Below are positions 23,028 through 34,734 of a DNA stretch of 64,000 bases, piece after piece. The notes beneath the pieces were generated by a model that was not told the DNA's origin, did not search any database, and worked only from the letters and a program-made list of their open reading frames with translations. Location of the stretch: contig NW_020194684.1 in NCBI RefSeq assembly GCF_002865645.1, positions 5,433,952 through 5,497,951 of the forward strand, read 5' to 3'. The DNA is from Hyaloscypha bicolor E. Lineage: Eukaryota > Ascomycota > Leotiomycetes > Helotiales > Hyaloscyphaceae. The position numbers and the translations under genes were made by a program. Numbering within the stretch: position 1 is the stretch's first letter; each line of letters opens with the position of its first letter.

Positions 23028-24477
23028 TTATTCCACCATCTCGATATCAGCCTCAGCGGTCACCCCGGCACCATCAGCGCCATTCTCCTTCGCTCCCCAG
23101 TAATCTTCCATCTCTGCATCAAGCTCTTCTTGTGTCTTCTTAGGTCTTCCGTCCCGAGCGAGACGCTCTCCACCTCCACGTCCACCACCTCGTCTCTCTC
23201 CTCGCTCTCTCCTAGCACCTGGGCGCCTCCCTTCCCTTTGGCGCGGACGAGGGCTGCGGGAACGACTGCCTCGGCCTGGGACATAACGATCGACGTTGCT
23301 TGGTGGCGGTCCACTGACGTCTGAATGGCGGATTGGTGAGTCTGAGCGGGGTTGACCTGCTGGGAGTGTGATTCGGTCAAACAAGGAGCCTTTGGAAGCT
23401 GGCGCAGGTCCTGGATTTCGGCGTCCAGCAGAAGGACCAGAGGGGATAGAGATCAAGCGAATTGGTTGTCCTGAGTAAATTAGCCTAGTCTTAGCCATAT
23501 CTGAGACTGCCCATACCCTTTGCATTTGCACCATCGAACTCGCGAATGGCTTTCGATGCATCCTCAGGGAACTCGTAGGTAACGTAGGCGATGCCCTCAG
23601 AGCGGCCCGCACGATCGTATGTGAGTGAAAGCTTCACAACTGGTCCGATTCGATTGAAGAGGTCCTGTGTTAAGCCTTAGCTACACTCTTACTTCGAAAC
23701 TAAAATTGTGCCTTACATCCAAATCATCCTCCGTCAGGTCATAGTGAAGATTCTCGACGCGAAGTTTAGCGCTGGCGGAGTTGCTGGTAACAGGTCAGCG
23801 CTGAATTGTGAGAGTGTAGGACTGGTAGACTGACTAGATAGGCTCGGGAGAAGAGCGTCTGTCATTGCGGGGAGGTCTTCGTCCGGCTGGGAATTCGTGA
23901 GCCAAGGCCCTAAAAAGGAGGGGCGGTTGTTCGTACTGTTATCGTCAAACTTATCGTGAACCCATTCCCTGGAAATGAATCAGTAGATGTTTAACTCGTA
24001 AGGAGGGTGGGGCCTACGAGTCTATGTTTCTATTGTCTTCTCGATTCGACTGTACGAAAACGATGAAAGGCCTGGTTAGCTCATGTATTCAATTTACGTA
24101 CTTCTCTGGACCGCCTCGAAAGGCATCGAGAGCGGCTTGTTGTGCTGCGACGAGGTCCAAGGAGGATTCGAGCATTCATCAGGATTGAGGAGGAGGAGGA
24201 GGAGGAGGAGGAGGTGTATGCACCTGCAGGAAAACATTAGCCCGAAGTCGATATCCGTCTGCAGCCTTCAAAGCTTACCTTTCTTACGCCGTCACGAGGA
24301 TATTCATTACGATCATTTCTGCGGCCACCACGACGTCCGCGAGATCTGCCACCTCTCTGTGCAGGATGTTAGCAAAGGCACCTCTTGGTCAGAGCCTCCA
24401 TCGCAAGGCTGAAAGGGAAAGCGACAGCAGGAGCGTACGTGACGTTCTGCAACAATTTCGTCGAGTGCACGATCCAT
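23028..24477 (-). CDS. YRA1: mRNA-export adaptor of the YRA1/ALY/REF family, 296 aa
   Basis: Eight exons on the minus strand: 24477-24439, 24356-24279, 24049-24018, 23968-23937, 23886-23835, 23783-23717, 23664-23517 and 23470-23028. They sum to 297 codons. The N-terminus MDRALDEIVAERH matches the UAP56/Sub2-binding motif of yeast Yra1, and the C-terminus carries a second copy (TQEELDAEMEDYWGAKE). Between them lie an RGG/Arg-rich stretch, a single RRM at about 84-156 (RNP2-like LRVENL, RNP1-like SEGIAYVTY) and a second Arg/Gly-rich tail. The protein couples transcription and splicing to mRNA export in the nucleus. Intron 2 (24278-24050) is 229 nt and carries a trinucleotide repeat. Confidence 0.9.
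24188..24213. repeat. GGA/TCC trinucleotide repeat inside YRA1 intron 2
   Basis: About eight GGA units on the + strand, read as CCT/TCC in the transcript. They sit in the oversized second intron and form a pyrimidine-rich tract upstream of a cryptic acceptor (CTCGTCGCAG). Confidence 0.9.
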
Positions 24478-24990
24478 TTCGTAGGATGGTACAAGATGTT
24501 TATCTAAGAGCAAACGTGAATTGAACTTGGTTGTGTTGGGATAGGTTGCTCGAAAGTGTAACGGTTGATGGAAACAGTCGAGGCCTTGAGATATTTGGCC
24601 TGACGTCGAGGCTCGGCAAAACAGCATCATGTGACCAGAGCACCTTTGATTCAGGAAGGACATTTATTAGAAGACTGTAGACAACAAGACTACTACCAAG
24701 AGAAGGATTTATAGTAATTCTTCGTCATGGGCTCGACTAGCTTGTCCAGTGAGATACTCATCAGGAAATGATTTTTGTTTTCCTTTGTATCTTCCTTCCA
24801 ATTTCGGTGATGAAGACACCAAACTTTCTTGTCCCAGCGCCCAATCCATTACTCTCATTTGATTTACAACCGTACATTACATGCCACACCAAAATAGTAG
24901 GTTGGATTTCGTAGTATACACTATGTCATAACTCTGGCGGTTGTCCGACCCAGCCTACCAAAGACTTTCGGATATTTCATATTGCTACAT
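24478..24990. other. Intergenic, nothing recognised
   Basis: This is the upstream region of the YRA1 gene and the 3' flank of the next gene. No repeats or RNA genes were seen. Confidence 0.5.
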
Positions 24991-26700
24991 TCAAACAAGT
25001 CCATCGGGGGAACCAACTTCTTTTTCTACGCTTTCTGCCTCCTCATAAATATCCAACGGACTTCTTTCGAAATTCTCTCGGTAGACATAAGAGTAAGGAA
25101 GGTCGATTTTCGTTTCGATTGCAGGAGTCGTCGACTTGTCGCGCTCGCCCTTGCGCTGAAGAAACATTCCTGACTCTGATACACATCCGAAATGGTTAAG
25201 ATAGACTTGGACGTCGAGTTTGGGCACTTGCTGGTCCTCGTTTTGCGACATATCGTGAATTTCATCTACTGTGCTAGGTACCACCCCCACCACTGTACTC
25301 CCAAGTGCAGAATCGACGTATCCCCGTTCATTTTCTATTAAAGGGTCGACTGCTTCGTCATGTTTTGCAACAACCAAGAACTGGATGAAAGCACCCTGCT
25401 GTGCAACGTTTCCTAATGCGGATGTTTGCTGTTCATCCAGAGTGCCTTCCGAAAAATCATACCGGGACTCGTTGTTAGTGCAATAAGTCGTCTGAGGGTC
25501 GAGTGAAAGTAACCCTTGCTTTATCCCCCAACCGCCACCACCACTGAGAACACGACAAAGTGTTGCCCCTTGGTCAATAAAGTCACCGACGTAGCAACAA
25601 TCCTTGCCCGTCGAAGGTGCCTGTTTGGCCATCAGATCTTCCACATCAGACATCAAGACCTTTACTTTATCACTCCAGGGACCTGACAAGGCTTCCACAG
25701 GAATAACAAGAGCCCAAACATCAATTACCGAATGGTCGAGACCTTGTTTGGACAAATACTCGGTCACGCGCATTTCCAGCTCTCGGGAGGCGGGCCCAAC
25801 GTCCGGTAAGCCTCCCTCGCCAAAATCGATAGTCCTAACAATGTTTCCGAGGCCGCTTTGAATCCGCCGCATTGGAGTCAAGGGGACGGACGGAATTTGA
25901 ATGCTGGGACGAGGTATTTGTAGTCTGCCAAAGACGTTCACGGTAACATTTTTCTTCTCGGTCTGTTCTTGCGTTACCTCGAAGGAACCACCAGAGGATC
26001 TCCATCTTGTTAAGAGAAGCGTCGAGAGCCTCCCGTTCTTGAAAAGGGTGTTCGCCAAAGGGAGGGTGAGAGTAACGTTGTGTCCCTTGTTCGCCGAAAA
26101 CGTTATGGTTGAATGCAAGTTGGGGCTAACTGCTGTGGGATTGCACTCCCAAAGATCATCTTGCTTCCATGGTTTATGCAAAATTGAGAATCCTGCCCCA
26201 GAAGGTTGTTTCATTGACACCGGCCGCGGTGCCAACCCATCACATACCCCACAGACAACATCTACCTCAATGGGTCTCAAAGTTCCAAGAACACGTTGAA
26301 GAGCCTTTGGAATGAACTCGGAACTTGCTTCCAGCCAGGACGCAAAACTTGGGGTAGCAAGGATGAATAGGGTATGGTGATTGAATGCGGCAAAATTTTC
26401 CAGCCTGCTTGATATCTTTTGAAAACTTGCTAGTGCATCCAGTACATGTTGTATGGTCTGAGTTCGTTAGCAAATATTATGTCCCGAACAAAATGTAGCC
26501 TTCCTTACCGCCTGTTCTGGCCGATCAATGCTGATTGTCACCTGTCTGGTAGGGGGTGGCTGTAGAGTGTGCGGAGAAGGACGCTTTGTGGTCGTCCGCT
26601 TTCCCTTGCTGGTGGTGACCTTGCGAACCTCTATTGTCGACTCGGTGCGAAGACTCCTCAGAGGGATCCATCGCGCTTGTCTGGATAGCGCCGCGAGCAT
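24991..26700 (-). CDS. Conserved fungal protein with mitochondrial-type N-terminus, 552 aa
   Basis: Two exons on the minus strand: 26700-26509 and 26457-24991 (553 codons). The N-terminus MLAALSRQARWIPLRSLRTES is an Arg/Ser-rich amphipathic presequence of mitochondrial type. The body contains HHTLFILATPSFASWL, a beta strand with VDVVCGVCDGLAPR, and the Gly-rich motif RVLSGGGGWGIKQGLLSLDP. The Gly-rich motif is conserved in fungal proteins sometimes annotated as FIST-domain-like. That assignment is from memory of family character and is weak. No catalytic residues can be named. The last ~70 residues are acidic and probably disordered. Confidence 0.78.
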
Positions 26701-28524
26701 AGCTTGATGCTTTGCTCTTTCGGTGTAGTTTTGTAATTGATTCGATGTCGTCGAGTATCTGCATCTCGTGAAGTGATGATTATGTAATCTAACACACGTG
26801 ACCAGCCTTTTCCAGATAGGAAAAAGGGGTATGATTGCTTAAGAGATGCTTACCGTGCCAACTTCTCACGATGATGTGAGAGTGAGAGCAATCATACAAA
26901 TTCTACTTCTCTTGATATGTGGCGTTTTACTAAAGTCACCGAAGACTGAATGACAAGGTCAAATTTGGAATAAAGTGCCTGTTTGAAAGTGTCTGCTCGT
27001 ATGCAGAACAATCTCCTAGCGAAATGATCAATTTCTCGAGTACTCACCCAACCAGTCACAAAAGGTGCGGGGCAAATAAAAAGGTAAGAAGAACGAGGTA
27101 TTCAAGGAACAACCATCTTCATCGAAAATCTCGATTTTCGACTGAGGACAACCTTGAGCAGCAGGTAAATACTCGGGCTGCTCCAATTTTTGGAACCCGC
27201 GAAGGCACACTGTGAGGCTGACGTGTGGCCAATCGAAGCGGCGTTTCAATCCTGTGCGCAACGACTTGAGGGGCGCTTGCTCGTAAGCGGTTTAGACATC
27301 GAAGCGGTTCGCATATCGGTCCTCGGCGGGTCAGCTGGAAGACCATCCTCAGTTCACGGAGGTGCCGAACACATCACGAGTCAACAAGATGAACAAGGAA
27401 TTATATGCATGGGGTATTGAGGGCGCCGGTTGAAGTCGGCTTGCTGTTTTGAAGACCATCCCAATTTGAGAGATGCAAGAAAGTTGACCTGATCTACGGG
27501 CCTCCCTGATGGCGCCTGGAGATGACGACCGCAGCACCCGGAGTAGTGATGTTCCGTCTTCACGGCCTTTTCAACCCCTGCTCCTGCCTACTAAAATAAT
27601 GATAAGAAGGCTTTTCAGTTGATAGGGGAAATCGAGATCTCTGTCCAATTTCCTCCACCCTCGCTGAAGTCGGACTGGGTCGCAGTAATGTCGTAATTGT
27701 ATAATGAGTGGCAAGAATGGGCGGGAGGCTCTCCTTGATATTTGATACTTTGAGAATCGGATTCAGACTAGCGTTGCTTGCCCCGCTGCGTCTGATGCAG
27801 GGGCTCGTCTTGTCATCAGACGGATTTCTCATCCAGATCTGAAGCCCCCGAGCCTACAGGGGATCATTTGGATAAAGGTGTCCAAGATTGAAGCATATCG
27901 GATGGCGGAGCCTATGCAGATGCAGCAAGCTTGCAGGGCACCCAAAAGAAGGACTGCTGCGCGAGCTCCCAGGCATTAACGACCACCGAGCGCTATTGCT
28001 TCAAATTGTGAATTTCATTGTATGCGCTCTCGGCCGCCTGAGAGGCCATGGTAATCTTGCATTGTTGGACTGAGTGGTCAAGTCCAAGAGAAGGATGCAT
28101 GGAACACTGAGATGGAAGGGATTGACGCAATCTCTGCTGCGGAAACTCCTCCCATAATAATAAACTGAACTCGAAATACGGACGCCCTGCTTGCACGGGG
28201 GTGAGGGTGGGCTCTGTTTCTCGCTTTGATTATTTACAGGCTACAGGGGCGCTAGCGTCAAGCGATCGATTTGGCGGCTTCACCTCGCAGCAACCTCTTC
28301 GTTTCCTTCTCGCAACCAAGGCCAAACAATCCCAAGCACCACTCTCTCCACCGATTCTGGCAGACCTTGTTAGAAGATCCAAAGAGGTCTCTCTATCATC
28401 GTCGCCGTCCGCTCCTTTCAGCTTCTCACACTCCTTTACATCCCGAATCCCTCGATCGTCCAGGGGCCCATTGCAATCTTATTCACCCAACTCACTCCTG
28501 AGAGATCTTCGAGAACCCTACCAG
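26701..28524. other. Intergenic, no supported gene
   Basis: Only short open frames with no motif. The 3' half merges into the probable 5' leader of the disordered-protein gene at 28801. Confidence 0.5.
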
Positions 28525-28612
28525 GTACGTCAGTGGGGAAGTATGGTTATGACTCGTCATCCGTTATTATCGCCGTCGTCGGAGGGACTCATGCTAATGA
28601 ATCTGCCTTCAG
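28525..28612 (+). other. Probable intron in the 5' untranslated leader
   Basis: CCAG|GTACGT at 28525, a GCTAATGA branch site and CCTTCAG at 28612 make a good 88-nt intron. It is about 190 bp upstream of the ATG at 28801. It contains no part of the coding frame. Confidence 0.45.
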
Positions 28613-28800
28613 TTTGTTGTTGGTGTCGACGAGTTCACTTTTAAAGTCTGCATGCCGCCGGAAAATTACATCTTGCGACGAGCCCCGAAGATCGGGCCTC
28701 GATCAATTCCCACGAACCGAATCCTCAATCGGTCGAGATCCTTCATGCCATTCATTTAGCCGCCTCGTGTGATATCTGGTCGCCTTGCGGCGTCGACACC

Positions 28801-31434
28801 ATGGCTTCGACGTCTGCGATGTCGTTCACCGCACAGCAAATAAGCCTTGCGAATGGTACATTTCGGACCAGAGGTGATGAAGACATGTCCCAAACATCCC
28901 CCATGATTGCCGGTCAGACATCTCCCCAAGGTCCTGCACCGCTCCCCAGCTTCGTATTTCCCTCGAGAGTGCCATCATCGCCTTCAACTTCTTCGGCTCC
29001 AGCGTCATGTTCTAGGGCTACCGGACGCAGACCTCTATCCGCCGTCGAAGTTAGAGCTGGTCTTAACGAGAGATCGAGCAGTTCTCATGGTGAAAGCAGC
29101 AAACTCCCTGACTTCTCATTTGGCATGCAGTCTCCACCACTCTCTCCTCATTCGAGGGACATCCCGAATCGACACAAGAGGGGAACAAGTGAATTCATTG
29201 GCGGAGATGGCGAAACCGGTACTGGGCAATTACTTTCTGCCTCCCCAACAAAGTCCCAAGGACACCTACCTCCTCCACCCGGTCGTCGAGGCCATGCCCA
29301 CAGAAGGTCGCAAGCCTTGTCCTCGCACGATTTGAGCATGATTTTAAAACCGACACAGAGTATACAAATAGGTGGTTCTGCCCCTACAAGTCCATCAGGC
29401 ATTCTCGATTATCAATCCCAGCCTTTCCCAAGTCTCCAGCACTCGACCGTAGAGTCTTCAAATCCAGAGCCGGAAACAATAACCAATGAGCCTTTCAAAT
29501 CATTCAAGAATTCACGCGTGGGGTTCAATGAAGTAGTGCAAATCATCCCTCGACCACTCTCCCTCGTCAGCAGCGATTCCTCAAGTACTGTCCGGGGCCC
29601 GGGTCACAGTGTTTCTGGTTCAATTTCTAGCATCATTTCAGCTGGTTCACCTCCGTCAAAAGAGACGAGAGCTAGACAAGACGCACGGCCGAAGACCGCT
29701 GACAACCAAGCCTCAAGAACGCCAGACTCGTTGAAGCGTCGTGGATCTCTACCTCTGCTAATGGAGAGTGCGACTGCCTCTATTGTTGCTCCATCTACCC
29801 CCAGATCGGCGAGAAAGTGGGCCTTCTTCGGCGAACCAAAATCTGGCGAATCGTCACCGAGATCCAGACCGGCATCCGCCTCAAGCTCGATGAAGGAAAA
29901 GAAGACCGAGACAGCTGCATCTTCTCCAGGCCTCGCCTCACCCGACATACCGATTCCATCCACTGAGCAATCCTCGAGGAGATCCTCCATATCGAGAAAA
30001 CCAAGCAAGAAACAAAAGAAGGTTCGCTCATGGGCGGGCTCAATCCTGTCTCGCAAATCTCGACAACGGAGCCAGAAGAAGATGAGCAGACGATCACCCA
30101 CACCTCCTCTGAGAGCCTACACACCAATGAACGAGAACGTAGATTTTGACTTCAATAATAATGAACAACCAGCCCCCTCGAAACCCGAGATTCAAACCGA
30201 TTTTACAACCTGGAAGCCAAGAAAGCTACCTCCCCAGGAGGAAGAATCGATGAGTCCAATTATCGATCTCGACGCAGCTCTCGGCCCGTTCAATACCCCG
30301 TCAAGTTTTGGATCTGATTGGGATAATTCACAACGAGGTGGCACAAGAAAGAGAGCCATGCACAGCGCGGCAGGCCTTGGTGGTTTTACAGGACCTGGCA
30401 TGCATTATCATAGACGTACAGAGAGTGCACCGGAATTCGAGAATCCCAGATTCGGCCTTCATCGCCTCGGAAGTAGTTCTACAATGGCTGATGTATTTGA
30501 AGAAGACGAAGATGAGGAATGGGAAGATGCAAAGGCCTCTTCAGATCGGGAGTCGACTAGCAAGGCACCCGAGCGTGATGATGATAGTGAGACTGGTTTA
30601 GGGATTGACATCAAGGTCGTGGATTCTGAGGGCATGGATACTGGGAAAGTCATGGACTTTGATGAAGTGAGCTTCCAACGAGGAGTTAAGCGGAAAGGCT
30701 CGGGTTTGAGCGAAGGTGATCGCCGCCAGATGAGCTCAACAAAGTCTGTCCACTCGGCAACTTCGCTGATGGACGAGCCAATCCAAGAGGAATCACCCAA
30801 TCCAGTAGAAATAGTCGACGATGCTGTTCCTTCCAGGCCTGAGTCTAGAGCTCAATCCTCGGACTCCACTGCAACCCCTCCGTTTCGGCCTCGGCCTGGA
30901 AAGGATCTAGCGCCTGTTGAAATCCAGCCATTCTCTCTACAACCGCCATATCCCACTCCGACAAGTCCTCGATCTACCACTCAATCTTCTTTCCCCTCAC
31001 CTCGGTCGCCGTTCTCGTACGATGCTCAGTGTATCTCTACAGCTCCCTCGTCCATCACAGATGAGAACGGATTCCAATCTCTTTTGATGGGAGAACCTGG
31101 TCCGGAGCTCCGCATGTCAGTTGATGAAGTCCCATCTCTAACAAGCAGCAATTCTACGATGACAAGAGAGAGCGTATTTCAGCAAGGTGCAAATTACCCT
31201 CAATTCCGCGACGGCCAACGCTCGGCCTCCCTTTCCTCGGCGGCTGTGACTCGCAAACGATCAAGCATGGCGAGCTTGTCACGTCTGATCAGCAGTTCTC
31301 ACGGAGAGAGGAGTAAGCTTTCGATCGAGTCTCGTCCTGAAAGTTCAAGTGGTGTCGATAAGAAGGACAAGGGCAGTAAGAGCAAGCGACTCAGCCGGAT
31401 GATGCAATTCTGGAAGCCGAAGGGGTCGAATTAA
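28801..31434 (+). CDS. Large Ser/Pro-rich disordered protein, 877 aa
   Basis: Single exon with ATG in a good context (CACCATGGC). Almost the whole protein is low complexity. It is Ser/Pro-rich in the N-terminal half with many SP/TP sites, has a basic patch near residue 400 (KPSKKQKKVRSWAGSILSRK), an acidic block near 565 (EEDEDEEWED), and ends in a short basic, aromatic tail (RLSRMMQFWKPKG). There is no signal peptide or membrane segment. Homologues are sometimes labelled cell-wall proline-rich protein, but the absence of a signal peptide argues for a cytoplasmic protein. The many SP/TP and RxxS sites suggest control by phosphorylation, perhaps cortical or polarity-related; this is inference. 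Confidence 0.85.
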   Translation: MASTSAMSFTAQQISLANGTFRTRGDEDMSQTSPMIAGQTSPQGPAPLPSFVFPSRVPSSPSTSSAPASCSRATGRRPLSAVEVRAGLNERSSSSHGESSKLPDFSFGMQSPPLSPHSRDIPNRHKRGTSEFIGGDGETGTGQLLSASPTKSQGHLPPPPGRRGHAHRRSQALSSHDLSMILKPTQSIQIGGSAPTSPSGILDYQSQPFPSLQHSTVESSNPEPETITNEPFKSFKNSRVGFNEVVQIIPRPLSLVSSDSSSTVRGPGHSVSGSISSIISAGSPPSKETRARQDARPKTADNQASRTPDSLKRRGSLPLLMESATASIVAPSTPRSARKWAFFGEPKSGESSPRSRPASASSSMKEKKTETAASSPGLASPDIPIPSTEQSSRRSSISRKPSKKQKKVRSWAGSILSRKSRQRSQKKMSRRSPTPPLRAYTPMNENVDFDFNNNEQPAPSKPEIQTDFTTWKPRKLPPQEEESMSPIIDLDAALGPFNTPSSFGSDWDNSQRGGTRKRAMHSAAGLGGFTGPGMHYHRRTESAPEFENPRFGLHRLGSSSTMADVFEEDEDEEWEDAKASSDRESTSKAPERDDDSETGLGIDIKVVDSEGMDTGKVMDFDEVSFQRGVKRKGSGLSEGDRRQMSSTKSVHSATSLMDEPIQEESPNPVEIVDDAVPSRPESRAQSSDSTATPPFRPRPGKDLAPVEIQPFSLQPPYPTPTSPRSTTQSSFPSPRSPFSYDAQCISTAPSSITDENGFQSLLMGEPGPELRMSVDEVPSLTSSNSTMTRESVFQQGANYPQFRDGQRSASLSSAAVTRKRSSMASLSRLISSSHGERSKLSIESRPESSSGVDKKDKGSKSKRLSRMMQFWKPKGSN

Positions 31435-32428
31435 ACACCTTCATTCAACATTGCGAACGACGCTAGACTTGAGACTACCGACTTTTGCTTTGCCTGACTG
31501 GCGAGGACCAAGAACAAAACGGGGAGCAGATTACCCAATATCATGTTGATGTACTTGATGATGAACAAATGGATGTTATGTGTATATTTTCTTTCTACAT
31601 GGGCACACCAACCTCGAGCTCAGCTTACGTTTTGCGTTTCTTCATTGCTGCGGTACTTCAGCGAATTCATCAGCATTAGCAGACAAAAGCTGAAACGTGA
31701 TACGCTCCTGCAGTTACCTTGAAACTATCCTGATTTGGAAAGATCGTTGTTTTCTAGATGGGATTTGGTGCATTTCGAGAGGTCGCATCTAATGATAGGA
31801 TGGACGGATTGCTCAGCATGGAGATTTAGCGTTTGTGTGTTTGCTATTGCATTGCATTGCATGCTCTGACCCGACGGGGGAGGACGAGCATTTCCACTTC
31901 GATACGGATGAGATGAATAGGGAACATGGGCATTCACGGGCTTGGCGCTATATGGTTCTCGATCCTGTGGTCTTCAATGGAGTGGGAGGGGATGAAATTG
32001 GGCACCGAGTCAATAGGCTACATCGAGACGCTCGCACTAACCGTGCTGATGCGAATAATGAATACATAAACTATTTGAACATCACCTTTTCCCTTGAAAT
32101 TAGAACAAGGTGTATATGTCTAGCTTTCTGCCTTAGGGGGAAATAAAAGAGGGCTAATAAGGAAGCATAGCCCTCCGCGCAGCGAGCACTTTGCCGTCTT
32201 TCATTCGGGGCAGGCCCCAGGCCGTCATGGAGGCAAGGTCAAGAGCGAATTCCAAGGCCCGCCTCCAAAGCAGTGGCCCTCGGAGGGCCAGTGGAGCGTC
32301 ATGTGGGAATCCCCTCTTCTTGCTCGCGTAGCGTCACTGGAAATCTATTGTTTCCTGTCCATCAGGGGAGCAGGCGCCCAAACCCCCAGGCCTCGCTGCG
32401 CTCGAAGGAGGCAAGATGAAGAACGCGC

Positions 32429-32459
<31 letters not shown>

Positions 32460-32578
32460 GCGGTGTTTGTGGGCAATTTTCGAGCGATTTTGAAAGCGTC
32501 GCACGCCCTAGACGTAAGAATACCAAAACCTAAGTAAGACCTAAACTAACCTAACTAAAGACCTTACGAGAGTATACT
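31435..32578. other. Intergenic with poly-C tract
   Basis: 3' flanks of two convergent genes. The notable element is the poly-C run at 32432. The nearby duplicated word CATTGCATTG (about 31848) is minor. Confidence 0.6.
32432..32459. repeat. 28-nt poly-C homopolymer
   Basis: An uninterrupted run of 28 C residues, followed by GCGG. It is unusually long for a fungal genome. The exact length may be an assembly artefact. Confidence 0.9.
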
Positions 32579-34734
32579 CTAACGATTAGCCTTCTCATTC
32601 TTCTCATTGCCAGTCTCGTTGCCAGTCTCGTCGCTATCTACTCCACCGCCTAGCGGAGTGTTCTTCTTCTGAACAACCGGCACACTAGACGTCCTAACAA
32701 AGTACTCATGAATTTCTGAAGGATATTCGTCATCAAATACAATAAGATCGTCTGATGCAACCTTCTCAGCTTGTCTGTTGGTCCATTCCTCGCGTATATC
32801 CTTGACCTTGTCTATGTAGTCAAGTTCAGGGTTATAGGACTTGCCCGCGCCACGAAAACGTTCCCAGACAGAAAGATGGTGAGGGTGGACGGCGATGCCG
32901 TGGTACTCTTGTTCGCGTCCTGCGCGGATATATTCGAATCGCCGTTCTTGCTCCTTGAGATCGAGACCGGTGGTATCGGGGAGGAAGATGAAGGTAACGA
33001 TCATACCGGCTAGTCCAAACCACGGAACGAAATGGAATTTTTCTACGATATCGGTATAGGTAAATACGATTGCTGCCGTAAGTGCTCCCAATTTCCCGGC
33101 TGCGGCAGAGACGCCATGAGCGGTGGCACGAACGGGTGTAGGGTAGACCTCAGCGGCGACGAGGAAAGTGGTACTATTGGGTCCAAATTGGTTGAAGAAG
33201 GATGACAAAAAGTACATGGTCTGGAAAGCACCAATGTGAGCCTTCGTGGTATAGTAAGAGTAGTCCCAGCCTGGAACGACGAAAAGGACGAAGTCCATTA
33301 GGAAGCCAAGTTGCTGCAACCTCTTTCGTCCAATGAATTTGTTATCGATGAGGAACGAAGCGAGGTAGTAGCCGCAAAGAGACACGCCAACATTGACCAA
33401 GTTCCATAGCCAGCCGGTCATGACTGATTTGTTGCCGGGGGAGATAACGGCTATAAATTGGCTTTGGAACAGTTTATTGCCGTAGAAGAAGACATCATTA
33501 GCGTACCAGGCTCCAGCGGTCGCAATCAAACGGCCACCAAAGTGTTTGCAGGTCAAGTTCAAGGATTGAACGTCGTAACCGGTAACACGTGCCTTCTTCT
33601 TGACGGCATTGAGGGTTTTGGATGCAAGTGGCATCTTGTAATAACTGCCAAAAGTCAGCGCATGTCAGATGAGGTAACGAATCAAACCTACCGGTAGTAG
33701 ACCAGCCAAAGTGTACCAAGAGCCGGGATGGCAAAGGAGACACGGAATATCCATTGAGCCGCAACAGCTGAGTATGGTGGATTTCCACTTCCGTGATGGA
33801 AGATGAGGAGCAGAACGATAAGAAGCGACTGGTTAAAGAATTGACCCCAACCTTGCATCAAGAATGCCATAGTGACCTTGCGGCCACGATGAAGACGATC
33901 TTCTTTGGTAGAGACCTTCCCAGATCCAGTGGCATTCTCCATAGCAGCAGTAGCGGTCATAGGATATTCTCCTCCTACGCCAATACCATAGAAGAATAAA
34001 GCCCAGGCGTAACAAATAACCCAGCCATTCAAACTAGTACCCCAGGAAGCTACGAGCATGAGCAGGCCGATGAACATGACAATGGCATCCTGGATCAGAC
34101 CCCAACGACGACCGATTCTTTTAGACATTAGCTTTCAAGGTTTATGAATCGAGCCGCTCCACTCACCCATCACCAAGAAATCCGACGATGATTTGACCAA
34201 CGATAATGCCGGAAATCTCGAGGTATGAGATTGCATCGACCCATGTCTTTGTACATACTGTGTAGTTTTTCCAGCAACTAGGCCATACCGCAGCGAAAAG
34301 AGGTGTCACGTTTCCGATGGAGAAAAGAACGTAACTTAGAAATGTCAGCTGTGGTAACGGTAGTATAAATGCGAAACATACCCTTCGAGGCCCAACCCAG
34401 CACCTGGCAGAACTGCATTCTTGAAGTACCAAGCAACTGGGCTCAGGGGATCCTCTTTGATCATATATCCGGTGGATCGCAATTCCTTCGCAGCTTCAGC
34501 CCTGTCGACCTTAGCATTAAAGGCCAATTGTTTGCCAAATGGGAGGTCTGCCCAATATGTTCCCTCGGAGGTGTAGGTGTCGTCGGGATAGATCAAGCTC
34601 TTCAAGACTTTGGCCTCGTCGCTCTGCAGTGGGGGGCCGACGATGGCATGGTCATCGCTGGTTTCCGGATCATGAGGAGCACTGAACATGCCTTGGTTGG
34701 TTGGATCATGGTGGTGATGGTGTTGGAGAGCCAT
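32579..34734 (-). CDS. MFS phosphate / glycerophosphodiester-type transporter, 670 aa
   Basis: Four exons on the minus strand: 34734-34382, 34334-34167, 34117-33692 and 33644-32579 (671 codons). The topology looks like 12 membrane segments. The loop after the second pair reads VGFLGDGIGRRWGL, which is MFS motif A, with Gly where Arg usually follows Asp. GVGGEYPMTATAAMEN is characteristic of the phosphate:H+ symporter family (Pho84, Git1). NSTTFLVAAEVYPTPVRATAHGVSAAAGKLGA lies in the second half. N- and C-terminal tails are cytosolic and hydrophilic, and the N-terminus has a His run. Likely imports phosphate or glycerophosphoinositol across the plasma membrane; I cannot separate the two. Confidence 0.88.
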
